Shown piece by piece: positions 12,284 to 24,589 of a DNA stretch of 64,000 nucleotides. The position numbers and the translations under genes are program-made. The stretch is from Asterias rubens (taxonomy: Eukaryota; Echinodermata; Asteroidea; Forcipulatida; Asteriidae), in the NCBI RefSeq assembly GCF_902459465.1, contig NC_047070.1, forward strand, positions 9,530,001 through 9,594,000, given 5' to 3'. Under the pieces are notes generated by a model that was not told where the DNA came from, did not search any database, and was given only the letters and a program-made list of their open reading frames with translations. Numbering within the stretch: the first letter of the stretch is position 1; every line of letters begins with the position of its first letter.

Positions 12284-13174
12284 TTTCTACAAACACAAGC
12301 TAGCAAGGTTTCCTCCTACCACATACAGTATATCGATAGGCGGCTGGGCGGTCCAGTGGCTAAATGGTTAAAGGCAAAATATACAAATTGTTAACCATTA
12401 GTTTGATTGTTTTAATCCTATATTTAATGTTGATGTTTATATTTCATTTCCAAAGGTGGTTGGTACTAGCGTTTTCGAGATATCGCGGAAAATCCGGAGC
12501 AGATATGTTGGATACACAATCTTAGAAAAGTTCACAGATTTACAAATAACTTACAGGGTTTACAGAAGGTAATGGTAAAAGACTTCTCTTGAAATATTGT
12601 TCCATGAAATGCTTTACCTTTTCAACAAAATCAATTCTCGTTATCGAGATTAACGGATTTACTATAAACACATGTCATGACACGGCGAAATGTGCGGAAA
12701 CAAGCGTGGGTTTTCCCGTTATCTTTCGACTCCGATGACAGATTGAGCCTACATTTTCACAGGTTTGTTATTTTATATAATTGTGATACACGAAGTGTGG
12801 GCCTTGGACAATACTGTTTACCGAAGAAGTTATTCTTGAATTACTTTATATTATCAAAAGCTGCAGTTTTTTTAGCCACTGCTACAAAATTGCAAAGGCC
12901 GTGGATTCGAATCCCATGCACCAAAGTAATATGTCTTTGGTTTTGTTTTCACAGAACTTGGGAAAATTATGAGTAAACAGTGCTACCACACAATGGTGTA
13001 TGGGTAAAACCAAATTAATATAAGGTTTTATTTTTGCTATTTATGTTAAGAGAGATTACCCCTTCCGTTGGTCACTAAACCAGGCCTGGAATTCTGCGGA
13101 TGCCATGGCCTCAGTTTCCCCTGGTTTTTGCCTTGGTGCCCTTTCAAAAGTTTCCCATAGATGGAAGTGCCCTC

Positions 13175-13561
13175 TTAAAGACAGTGGACACTATTGGTAA
13201 TTGTCAAAGACCACTCTACTCACTTTGTGTATCTCAACATTATGCACAAAATAACAAACCTGTGAAAATTTGAGCTCAATTATTGGTCGTCAAAGTTGCG
13301 AGATAATAATGAAAGAAAAAACACCCTTGTAACACATAGTTGTGTGCATTTAGATGGTGGTCGACTTCGAGACATCAAAATTCTAAATCCGAGGTCTCGA
13401 AATCAAATTCGTGGACAATTAATTTTTTTCTCAAAAACTATGGCACTTCAGAGGGAGCCGTTTGTTTTATACTATAAACCTCTCCCCATTCCTCGTTACC
13501 AAGTAAGGTTTTATGCTAATAATTATTTTGAGTAATTACCAATAGTGTCCACTGCCTTTAA
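13175..13561 (+). mobile_element. TTAA-flanked MITE, family 1 (assembly twin of 3836-4219)
   Basis: Same insertion as 3836-4219 with a 3-bp indel near the centre. Confidence 0.8.
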
Positions 13562-15825
13562 AGAAATGAAAGGCCTTGCCCTCTCAAAGATGAAATTCCA
13601 AACTTACTAAACAATAAAAACATCAAAGACACACAATGGTTTTAACATTAGTTGTAAATCATAAGTAATGTGTTTTATTTTTACATAATTTTTTATAATA
13701 CATACATTTTTTTGTATATAACAGTTAGATGCTTTAAACTTTGCAACACTGTCTGCATAATATATTCACAGTATAAATATATACAACAAAACCACAAAAC
13801 ACTTCTGATGCACATAAAACACCTAAATTAAAGTTCTTTTGTCTGGGCAAAACACAGTTTTGATGGGGACTGTAGCAGACATTAATGTGATTGGGAATGC
13901 TTTTTGAGTAAAGACATTAATTCTTGATGGAAAAACTACAGAAAATAATGACATTTTACAGAAGAAACAAAACTGCTAATTTGAAATATGAATCAACATA
14001 AACAAATATTAAATGCCACTTCATTATGGGAAAGTAAAAACGTGGATGAATCTTTTCAGCAATTCGATAACTTTGAGAGGAAAAAATATTTTAAAACAAA
14101 ATTGCTTCTTCCTCCTTCAACTCAGCTAAAGTTGTACTAACAAATATTTTATTTTACCAATAGTATGCACATCTTCCAAGAATCCACCATTTGCATGTTG
14201 CTTTTAATGTTAAACTATATATTCAGGCTATGACTGAACTGGTGACTACAGCTACGGCTACAGCTGGATCACCGCTTCATAATGCTTGAGGATATCCTTA
14301 GTGACATCCTTAGCAATAGCCATAGCCGTAACTTTAGTGCTAATTCAGATATAGCCTTAAATCTCATTATAAATCACAGCAGTTACTCATTTCAAATTAC
14401 CCCCCATTATAATTAGACGTCACTTCACAAATCTGTTCATCGATAAACGAATAGTAAGTGCAAACTTAGCCGAAAAATCTGCGTATAAGCATAATGGTCA
14501 CTCTTCTCCTTATAACAACTGGCAAGTTTCATTGTTAATGATATGAGAGAGTATTGTCCCTGCCCAATCAAACGTCTGGTGGCCCACTTGTGGCACTCTC
14601 AGTGACCACCCTTACTTTGAAAATCTAACGTACTCATCAACAAGTATTGATTTGGTGTTATTTATGAGCGCTTTCCTTAAAGGAACACGTTGCCTTGGAT
14701 CGTCGAGTAGGTCTTTGAAAAGCGTTTGTAACCTATTGTTATAAAATGCATATGGTAAGAAAGATGTTTTAAAAGTAGAATATAATGATATACACACATT
14801 TGCCTCGAAATTGCGCGGTTTTCCTTTTACTTTGTGAACTAACACGGTTGGCCAATTATGGGAGTCAACAATTTGACTCCCATAAATGGTCGACCATGTT
14901 TGTCGGTGAGGTAAAGGGAAAACCACGCAATTTTGATACTTGTGCGGATCATTATATTCTACTTTTATAAATATCTTTCTAATCATCGATCTAAATATCG
15001 ATCCAAGGCAACGTGTTCCTTGAACATCTACGTATAAAGAGCCAACAGTTCAGATCTAGTTTGGATAGAATCATTGCGTCACAACAATCGACTAAATCAA
15101 AAATCTTAAAAATATATTTTACCTTAAAGTTGCACATTAGAAAAATCAGTAGTTTTTCATCAAAATAATTCACACAAGTCAATTCACAGCAGTCACTGAA
15201 ATAAATTGAGTGAAACATATCAGCCTCAAATTACTCAAATTAGGAATTTTTATCTTGGCAGGAAGGTAATTACTCCAAAAATTTGTGACGGTAAAAAACT
15301 TACTCTGTGAGAAGCACAGCAGCTGTTAATATTTATCTCATTTGCAAAAAAGGATTCTCTACTAAGTAACATTGGTTTGGATAATTTTTCACCACAAAAC
15401 AATTGAATCTGAGAAACGATTCGTGCATGAATTATTTCTCAGATTTCTGAAGGATGGTGTGCGTCCGCGACAAATGCTGTGGCCTGAGATACATTGGTAC
15501 CTGCTCCCACCTCACCAATGGGCCACATTTTAGACCGCGTGAGGGAGCTCTCAATCATTTCTGGGGGTATATTCATTCATACCCAAAACAGTTATTAAAG
15601 ATTGGAACACATTACGACCATAGGCGCATTGTAGATGGATTTGACATTTTTGTGAAAATACTGTCAGTTTTTTTTTTAAGCAGACACAGTGCTCTGCTGA
15701 AACTTTTGCCTATGAATCAACATTACGCTGACAAAACCAATCTATGACCCTACCTTTTTTGTATACTGATGCACAGTGCAATCAATTAGTGTGAGCAAAG
15801 TGCAGTCAAATTTTTTTCGGTTAAA

Positions 15826-16191
15826 TTAAAGGGAAGGTACATGTTTGGTAATTGTCAAAGACCAGTCTTCTCACTTCATCATAAGCATAAAATAACAAGC
15901 CTGTGAAAATTGGGCTCAATTGGGTCATCAAAGTTGCGAGAAAATGATGAAAGAAAAACACCCTTGTTGGACGAGTTTGTGTGCTTTCAGATAGGAATAA
16001 AAGACTTCTGGCTAGAAGTCTTTTATTATGTTAGTGAGAAATTACATCTTTCTCAAAATCCATGCAACTCCAGAGGGAGCTGTTTCTCACAATGTTTTAT
16101 ACTATCAACAGCTCTCCAATGCTCATTACCAAGTCAGTTTTTAAGTTAATATTTGTTTTGAGTAATTACCAAACGTGTACCTTCTCTTTAA
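15826..16191 (+). mobile_element. TTAA-flanked MITE, family 2 (assembly twin of 6485-6850)
   Basis: Same insertion in the second copy of the duplicated segment, hairpin intact. Confidence 0.8.
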
Positions 16192-17307
16192 AGGGTGGGG
16201 GTTGAAATCCAGTTGACTGGAGTTGACTATGACTTGAAAGTTTTAACTTGCAATTAAATACTGTCTGATAATTTGGGCTAGGTTCATATACTATGCAGAA
16301 CGAGTGTTGGGGGAAACAACAGGTGGTGTGACGGAAGAGCCCCTCTTCCAGGTACACAGCCCCTCTTCCAGGTACACATAGTACTTTTTTCCCCAGAAAC
16401 ACCAGGTCATAAGCAAAAAATGGATTATGACAATTAAAATAATATTGCATGACTGTTGCGTTTTTGTTGTTGCTAGAAGTTCCCCGGACCCGAGCCGAAG
16501 GACACCATTTTCTCATTTCCCATGCAGAATTTCCTTCTACATGTACCTTAAAATGACTTAATAATGGCAACAACAAAAAAAACATCAAACTTTTCTGAAA
16601 CATACTTTTGCACATTGAATGCTAAAGCCTTGTTCTTCTTCCAATCACACGATGAGATGTAGATGGCATTTTCTGATAACAAATCACCAAAATTGGATTG
16701 TTTGTCCTTATCACACAACGAGGACGACAATTTCAGAGGTGACTGTGGTCCAGTAGTTAGACTGCAGGACTTGCAATCATAAGGTTGTCAGTTCGAATTT
16801 TACCAAGCTTGCCACTAATTTCACAAGGACTAGAATACATACTTCCACTTACTGGATCTGTGCAACTCATAATCATTGAGAGATTGACCATTGCCAGCTT
16901 GGCGTTTATATCCCCTTGTGGGAGTTTGCCAAGTTCTCTTGAGGAATAGACCATTAAGACAGAACAAGACTGACGTTGAAACGTAGAAGCCAAGTACAGT
17001 GCCTCTGGTAAGTGCATTACAAGTTAGGGCTTTATACTTACCATTTACAGTTTACCCTTTTTTTCCCAGTCAATATCAGCATGACAAAAACAACCTACAA
17101 AACATGAAAAGGTTTCACTTCTGTGGCACACAGTGGTGAACACTGATCCTGCGTGATGTTAACTTTGATGAAGACAACGTAGATGTCAGTCTCATTAGCG
17201 AAGGGGAGGAGTTCGACGGATTCCAGATCCGGTGGGTATCCTTTGAGAGTTGAATCTTCCAAAGCGACAATCGAAGCAAAAACTTCAACGCTGCAATTTT
17301 GAGTGTT

Positions 17308-17487
17308 CTAGAGAGAAAGCTCCGCCATACCAGTGACGAAAACACTCCTCTCCTGGTCACTTCTCGAAGCCGTGTCCTCGTGAGCTTTGTCGACAGATTT
17401 CGTTTTGACGGTTTCTGGTTTGGTTTTGTATGTGCGAGCCCCAAATATTGTACTGCCGACTCTGATGTTAGTACTGCCATTTTCAAT
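17308..17487 (-). CDS. PLPBP: PLPBP exon 7 and stop
   Basis: Residues 240-298 and [16 protein letters not shown] closes the PLP site; the Lys/Ser/Thr-rich tail after residue 256 is lineage-specific. Confidence 0.94.
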   Translation of the reverse strand: MENGSTNIRVGSTIFGARTYKTKPETVKTKSVDKAHEDTASRSDQERSVFVTGMAELSL

Positions 17488-20400
17488 CTGAAGAGATAAT
17501 AACAAATATAGTTATTTGAAACAAAATGTACACAAGGCATCAATGCAAAGGAGTGAGCAGCATTGGTGGACTACTGTTTACGCTTACAAAAGGCAGGTTG
17601 TTTTTACAGTAACCAAAACATCTTGCTTTTATCTAAGACATTATCCGGAACCAGCTTCATAGAGCTGCCTCAGCACAAAACGTATCCAAGCACAGCAGAA
17701 TTATGCCTACAAGAATAAGGTTACCAGCCAAAATACTGTGACTGGCATACTGTTTATTTTTGCTTTGCAGAAAACTGTTCAGCAATGTTTTCAGCTTAAC
17801 CAGATCTAAAAAAAAATGGCCTCTGGGTTGGAAGTGCAAAATAGTCTAGATTCTTTTCAGTTTGATGAAAACAGCTCCAGCTGGTCGTTATCAACCGTTT
17901 AAACACCCCTACGGAGTAGAGAAACTGTCTGGGGTATTTATAAATAGTTGTTTATAACTGCTTCTGAAGACAAGGAACAGGACAAAATTGTTATAAAATA
18001 AAAAAAAGGCTGAAGGAGGCTTAGAGTTGCTTTAAAATGTACTTACTGCATGTTCAAAGTCATTGGACATCCCCATGCTAAGCTCAATTGACTCCTTGGG
18101 GAGACTAAACGTACTACAAATGTCCTCACGGCACTTAATAAGAGCCTGCATGGTACAAACAAACAAAGAAAGGAAGTATTGGTTAATCAGGTATTAACAC
18201 AGTTATCTTTGCTAGGTTACGGGTTCGAATCCCTGGTAGGTTACAGGTTCGATACCCATCCAAGACACCCAGTGAACGATTTCTCTTGTTTAGCAGAGCA
18301 AAATATTATACAAAATGTATCAGTTGCTGTTCAAAAATTAGGAGTTGCTACTCGTTTTGGCATTCAGGAGTTGCTACTCATTTTGGCATTCAGTGTGTTC
18401 TGTCTGAATTGTTTTGCTTAAAAAATTGCTGGACGAAATCATTCCCTGACACCGTCTGCTGTTTTCAGAGTACAGAGTATGCGAACTGTGGTTTTGAAAG
18501 ATGGATGAACTACATGTATGCTAGCCTGCAACATGATACCATCTGGTGAATGCATCTACTGCAACATGATATCATCTGGTGAATGCATCTACACAGTAGA
18601 ATGTCAACCCTCCTACTGTCCAACCATTCAATGTCGTCCATTGTGGTTAGGAGTAACTATGCCAGTCGGCAATACGATATGATGTGGTGAATGCATCAAC
18701 ACAATACAGAGATGTACACTGTCAGTCAGTTCTGTGCACAGCTGCGTATACCAAAACCCTTGCAGTTGAACTGTACTAAATGGTCGGTTAACTCACTGGA
18801 AAATGGTACCAAGAGTAGGAGGGTTAATGGTCTTTATGAGCTGTTTACATACCTGGAAGTCGGGGTTGGGACCTTTACTCAGGTCGTGATCAAAGGCACC
18901 GATTGTCATAATACCAACAACGTCAAGAGCTTGACAATGCTGTCTGATGTGGTCGTATAGGTTGCAGCATTCTGACGTGGGAACACCATGTTTTTCTGTA
19001 TTAAACAATTTAAATGTAAACATTTAGTTTTTCATTTAAACAAAATAAAAAAAGCTGTCGTTTTCAGATAAAAAATACGATTACAATTTCTTATTGCAAT
19101 TGCCTTTTTTTTAGTAAGTTAATCATTCTGGCTCAAATCCTGTCATAAGTTTGTGAGTAATTTTGCCAACAAATCCAGTCATCATGTAGTAATTCAAGTC
19201 TGAAACTGATATTCCGCAAAAACATTAGTTTTTTGCAAAGATACATCTACAAACTTATACGTATTTTGTTCATTCATATCTTCAAAAGAATATTTAGCAC
19301 AATACAGCTCTGGTTATTGTTGAAGTCAGATTATGTAAAGTGAGAGTGGCTTAGGAGTTTTGTCAAATTCATGATCAAAATTTACAAACACATAAAACAC
19401 CCCCCAAACAAATTGATAATAAGCAGTCCCAATATTAGGTGTGAGCACTTAATTACAAACACAAAATTTCTCAAAATTTAGAAGACTTGAAAGAATTTAC
19501 TGCTCTTAAAAAACCAACAGTACTCCTAAAAGCTTGTTTGACTATAATGGCCTCTGATAAACAAAACTCACGTTCTTCTCGACTTGTGTTGATTTGCACC
19601 ATGACCTTTAACCTGTGACCCTTGTTTAGCCTCTCCCATGTCTTGTTGATCTCGTTGGCTAGCTTCATGGAGTCCACTGTTTCTACCATGTACAAGTTTG
19701 GCGACTCTGTTGATGCCCAAAACAAGAGAATTTTAGTAACATTTAATTGAAGTTACTATTCCAAACAATGCAAAATGCTCTTTCTCTCCAAAGGAAGGAA
19801 GATGCATTGCAGGTTGTAGGGATAGGATGCACAGGCTTTGAATGGGCACAGCAATTTCCCTCTGGTAAGAGGCCCTTCTATGGGGACAATTTCAATTAGT
19901 GGTGACAACTTTGCAACCACAACAAAACACAGAGCACTACATTGCTGGGGTTTGCCGTGGGTTATTTTGAGGCATATGCTCGGGGAGGGGTTTTACCAGA
20001 TTCAAATGTACTCGGGACTTCTGGCAATCAATTGAGCCATGTTTGTATACATACTCCATTGGGCATGCCTGATACTTCATGCTTGTAAGACAGAGTCTGA
20101 AAAGTCGGGCACCTTCAAGGCACAAAACAACAATCTTATGAGCACACTGGACCGCCACCAACCCACCATCACAACATTTAGCTGGACATCGCTCGAAAAC
20201 ATTGACAGCCAAGGAAAAATTACATCACTGGAAATTTGAAACATCGATTACTCTGACAGTTGAACAGGTATCGCAGCAATCATTGTTACAAAATAATTAT
20301 TATTTAAACGTGTTTTCATTGTATTTTTTTGAAGTTATTGAAAGTTTACAAATTTGTTAATTCACATGTTTCTCATTGTTGATATTTTTGACAGAGAAAA

Positions 20401-23400
20401 ATGATGAAAGGAAAATTCCCTATTGTTTTTTTTATTTTATTGTCGGCCTTTGAGTGTCTTTTGCTGTTAAATTATTTGTCAACATCCCCCACCACCTGTG
20501 CATTCAAAAGATAAATAAATGCCCCTGCAAATATGAAAATTTGATCATTTAAATACCTCAATTATATAAGAGGTTGTTGAGGTCTGTCAAAAATGCTAAC
20601 GTCGGGAGCTCAAAATCTTCTACCTTAATTTATTTGAAAGGCATGGGCCGTCAAAATTGTGTTTGATATCTTGCTAGGTACCTCTTAGTTTATTACAATG
20701 TGAAACTAAACAAAATAGCTTTCACTTATGAAAATATCAGGGTCCGAATGTCAGACTTACAAATGGTCCATATAATATAATAAAGAAGATGCCACTAGAA
20801 CATTTCAAGGGGGCAACATGATGAAAACTTTTCACTTTTTGCTTTTTGTCCTGTCTTATGGACCCTACCGAGTATTCAAGTAGAAGTAGAAGTGTCTCTT
20901 ACACTGTCTGTTCAATGATATTGATGAAACTTACCAAGGACTTTCTTCACTTTGTTGGTTTGTAAATGACCGATGAAGTGCCACCTGATGTCATTACAGG
21001 CTTTTTGTAACTCGTCGTCGTGGGATTTCTCAACCAGTTCTTGAACCTATTCAAAGAGACAATGTGCATAAAAACTGTTTATTTGTTACACTCCAGGGTT
21101 TAACTCTGGATTTGTCCTCCCCGTGCAACATTCTCCCCTTGACAGTGGTCGATTAGCCAAATGCAGGTTAACACACCTGACGACCAGTCAAAATTCTGTT
21201 TGAATTTTTCCGGCTGGCAAATTTATTACTTTTCTGCATTTTGTAAACAATTGCTTCGAGTTGAAAGTCTCAACAACTTATATTTTGAAAGTAAACCTTA
21301 TGAACAGGTGTTCAAGTTCACGGACCAGTGCAATGACAAGCTAACTGGTCCTACTGGTTGCTGGTTAGTCACTGAACAAGTTAAAGGCAGTAGACACTAT
21401 TGTTAATTACTCAAAATAATTATTATCATAAAAGCTTACTTGGAAGGAGTAAAGGGGAAAGGTTGATGGTATAAAACACTGTGAGAAACAGCTCCCTCTG
21501 AAGTGACGTAGTTTTCGAGCAAGAATTAGTTTTCCACGAATTTGATTTCGAGACCTCAAAATATAGAATTTGAGGTCTTGAAATTTGTGACAATGGGGCG
21601 ACAAGGGTGTTTTTTTCTTTCATTCAATCTTGCAACTGCGATGAACGTTGATTGAGCTCAAATTTTCACAGGTTTGTTATTTTATGCATATGTTTAGATA
21701 CACAAACTGTGAAGACTAGTCTTTGACAATTACCAATAGTGTCCAGTGTCTTTAAGGGGAAAACCCTGTAGTTCCAACACCACAGCTGACTGACAACACA
21801 ACTTCCTTGGCCTACAACTCTCATTTGGTATTTGGCTTCATACCAAGCATTCAGCCAATGTGAATGTTGAGGTCCAACGTTAGTTGGTACATGTACTTAC
21901 ATAGTTTTCTCCAAAGTTCTTCTGTCCATATTTGTAGGCTTCGATCACCATCTCTTTGGGTTTAGTCTTGGTGACGGCCACCAGTCGCAACTCTGGGGAT
22001 TCTTTCGCAATGATCTGTCAAAAGGAATTCAAACTAATAGTTAGGAATTTTGAATTGAAACTGCCAACGAATTCCAAAATAACAAAAAGTAGACGCAACC
22101 AAAGATTTCCGAAGAGAGACTATTTGAATGCACGAATTGGTTTTAAGAATGTCCATTAAATTTGACAAAGAATGCCTGGCATCTCACAGCTTGAATTTGG
22201 GTTAAAATTCCACACAACCAAAGGTTTCAAAAAGATTTTATTTTGACCCAAATCTAAATGAGAAAGTGTTTTCTACACAGTTAAAGAAACTGTTTTTATT
22301 TGAACAATCACCAATAGAAAATCATCTCATCTGGCTTATGAGTAAGTACACTTTGAAATTAATCAAACTCGAAAGTCAACATTTGAACGTAACTTTTTTG
22401 TATTATTATTCAATTCAAAAAAACAAGACGGCTGGATTTGGTTGAATGAGTTTACTGGCTCAATGCAAACTTGTCCCTCTCGTGCTTGCACACTTCATGA
22501 ATGATGGGGTCCAATGCAAGGGGGTTTACTGAAGATTGCAAGTCAGGAGCTTTTAGCATCCTCAGTGTGATAGAGAAGTAAACCAACGAACATAATCTCT
22601 CTGTTTCTTAAAGATCAGCAAAATAAACCAGTCCAGATTCAGATAATTTTAAATGTCTGAAAATGTCTGTTCCCTGTTTTCTCTATGGTTAGACAGACCC
22701 AAGAACTAGGAATAGGTTCCCTTATTTTTTTTTACTATTTGAACTGTAAATATTTCAGAGTTGGAACAGGCTGTAATTTTTTTTCAAAGTTCCAGAAAGA
22801 ATGCTAGATTTGATATTGTGAACCTTGTTTTATAATAAGAGTGACAATGGTTTTGCTATGGCAATAGTTCGTGGAGGGATAAATGACAAGTAGGCCTAAT
22901 GTAATCTATGGCCCTTATCTTATCATCCTCAGAAAGTAGACTGTGCTCTACCTACTTGACGCCGAGGTAAAAAAAAAAACATGTTTCACGTCCGGGTTTT
23001 TCAAAAAAAGGAGGAAGAGGGGCTTTTTATTTTTTATTTCAAGATGGCCGCCATTCTTTGTTAAAATGTCAAATATCCATTGTTTTTTCTACTGCTGAAA
23101 TACACAAAACATAAACGAAACAATTTAGTCGAGGCATTCAGACAAGACATTCAGATTGTTTTTGCTGAGATCATTTAAAATATATTTATTAGGGGCCTAT
23201 AAAGTTTTGTTTGGGTTTGTTATTTTTAAAACCCAAACTGTTTAAAACTTTACCCAGTCTCACCTCTGTGGTTTTCTTGCTAATTATACTAATTATACTT
23301 GTCCGCAGCCAATCAAAATGGAAAATAAAAGATTGTAAAAGATTTTCACAAAGTATTAACCATGGACAAAGGAAAGAAGTATTCCTTCATGATGAAATAA

Positions 23401-23949
23401 CAATCTTTTTTTTGTTTTTGCCAATTTTGGTCATCTTATTTTTTTTAGGACGATTGAAAACGTTGGGATTCAACTTTTTCCCTCAAATATCTGAACACTC
23501 TGCCAAAATGTTGATTGGAAAAAACAATTTTGTGGAAATTTATATTGCTTTATTAATTAATAAGTAAAGTTAAAAACTTCACTTCATTTAAATTTAAAAC
23601 AACAGTAAACAAACACTTCAAAGTCGTCTGACAAAATTGCAAGCTGTCAAATATCAGCTGTTACTTTTGTACCAAACGAGCGTTTTTGCAACTGGCCCTG
23701 TACCAAGAGTCAACTCAGTACTTTTCCATCACGAACTCCAACACAAACCCATGGAAATACCCGACGTGCAGTAAACGAACAAACCAAAACTAATGGCGAC
23801 AAAAATTATCTATAAAACAAAATGCATCATTTTACCTCATCTCTTGACTGGAAAGCTGACTCCACACGCTGTCCTACCGATTGCAGGGCTCTGCCTATCT
23901 GTCCAATTTCTCTTTCGGCGGCCATCACTGCATTAAAAACACGATGCAT
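17308..23949 (-). CDS. PLPBP: Pyridoxal phosphate homeostasis protein (YggS/PROSC family), 7 exons, complete
   Basis: PLP-binding fold-III-type barrel protein that buffers and delivers pyridoxal 5'-phosphate; it has no known catalytic turnover. Exons: 23836-23949, 21901-22014, 20935-21046, 19572-19706, 18853-18995, 18047-18145, 17308-17487. Together 897 nt, 298 residues (human 275), all phases consistent. Visible motifs: LVAVTKTKP, with the expected PLP Schiff-base lysine at residue 54; FGENY at 72-76; [11 protein letters not shown] at 98-108; [16 protein letters not shown] at 186-193; LSMGMSNDF at 228-236; and [12 protein letters not shown] at 244-255 (phosphate site). ATG 23949 is used; an in-frame Met at codon 9 would give 290 residues. 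The last 40 residues are not conserved with the human tail. Exons 3-7 occur a second time at 7960-11717 because the assembly repeats this segment; this is the functional version. Confidence 0.95.
18047..18145 (-). CDS. PLPBP: PLPBP exon 6
   Basis: Residues 207-239. [13 protein letters not shown] forms part of the PLP phosphate pocket. Phase 0 at both ends. Confidence 0.95.
18853..18995 (-). CDS. PLPBP: PLPBP exon 5
   Basis: Residues 159-206. KHGVP, then [20 protein letters not shown] and DFQ, highly conserved in the family. Confidence 0.95.
19572..19706 (-). CDS. PLPBP: PLPBP exon 4
   Basis: Residues 114-158 plus one base. [20 protein letters not shown] and [13 protein letters not shown] match the family core. 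Confidence 0.94.
20935..21046 (-). CDS. PLPBP: PLPBP exon 3
   Basis: Residues 77-113 plus one base; [17 protein letters not shown]. 112 nt, open here; the counterpart in the first copy is 111 nt and frameshifted. Confidence 0.94.
21381..21755 (-). mobile_element. TTAA-flanked MITE, family 1, PLPBP intron 2
   Basis: Full length in reverse orientation, with ends TTAAAGGCAGTAGACACTAT and GTGTCCAGTGTCTTTAA. The central dyad is GAGACCTCAAA..TTTGAGGTCTTG. Confidence 0.8.
21901..22014 (-). CDS. PLPBP: PLPBP exon 2: PLP-lysine exon
   Basis: Residues 39-76, with [15 protein letters not shown] and FGENY. Lys54 is the expected PLP anchor. It occurs once; the duplicated segment ends about 790 bp short of it. 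Confidence 0.95.
23836..23949 (-). CDS. PLPBP: PLPBP exon 1
   Basis: Residues 1-38. MHRVFNAV precedes a second in-frame Met ([20 protein letters not shown]). The donor is GTAAAA, phase 0. It occurs once in the window. Confidence 0.9.
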
Positions 23950-24019
23950 CTTCTTGGATGGAACGCACGCGAGAGTAGCTAGAGAGACGTGTTTCAAACA
24001 GCAGTTGTTTTGCTTGCTG

Positions 24020-24589
24020 CTGGCATGCTCTGCCGCCGACTAAAAACGTGCCTCATAAAACATCTACGGCTGTTTCATGTACATATTACTTGAACTTTGC
24101 ATAAACACAGCGAGGTCAAAGGAGCCAAAGTAAAACTTCAAAACTGCCGCCTGTGGCAATAATAATAACCAGTGAAAAACATTATTACAAATAGTTCATG
24201 AATACCTAACTTTATTAAGTCGCCCTTCTTTCTTTAGGCCCATATATAAATAGTGCGATGTTCGAATGCATGAATTTAGTTTTATATTTAGACCCATGTT
24301 GGGTTGTTATGAACACAATTTGTGTTTCTTTTCTCGTTTTTCTTAAAAAAAAAATAGATAATAACAAATATAATTGCTTTATGTATTGTGGAGTTAGCAG
24401 CAAAGTCGCTGATAACCATTTGGATTTTTCTACCTATACTAATATGATCAGGATTTGCCCCCGACCCACCGAAAGATGATCAGAACCACTTCTTCTGCAC
24501 ACCGAAAACAGCAAGGCCCCTAAGAAACAAAACAGTGTCCCTCCCACCCCCTTTTTAATATTTTTCTCAAATGGGACACATGCGCCTCT
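24020..24589. other. Upstream flank of PLPBP, no second gene seen
   Basis: AT-rich. The PLPBP 5' UTR and promoter should lie at about 23950-24100. No divergent open frame with splice support. Confidence 0.4.

Larger units (their letters stand above)
12284..21112 (+). repeat. Second copy of the 8.8-kb direct duplication, starting at the gap
   Basis: 8829 bp. Continuous with unique sequence on the right that carries PLPBP exons 1-2, so this copy belongs to the intact gene. It includes the same MITEs and SINE pieces as the first copy at the same relative positions. Confidence 0.95.

Noticed and set aside
11722..12394. Long open frames over the N run on both strands
   Set aside because: They consist of unknown bases; stops cannot appear in N.
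23211..23567. 118-codon frame in PLPBP intron 1
   Set aside because: Low-complexity Leu/Ile/Phe/Lys composition from AT-rich DNA; no conserved motif.
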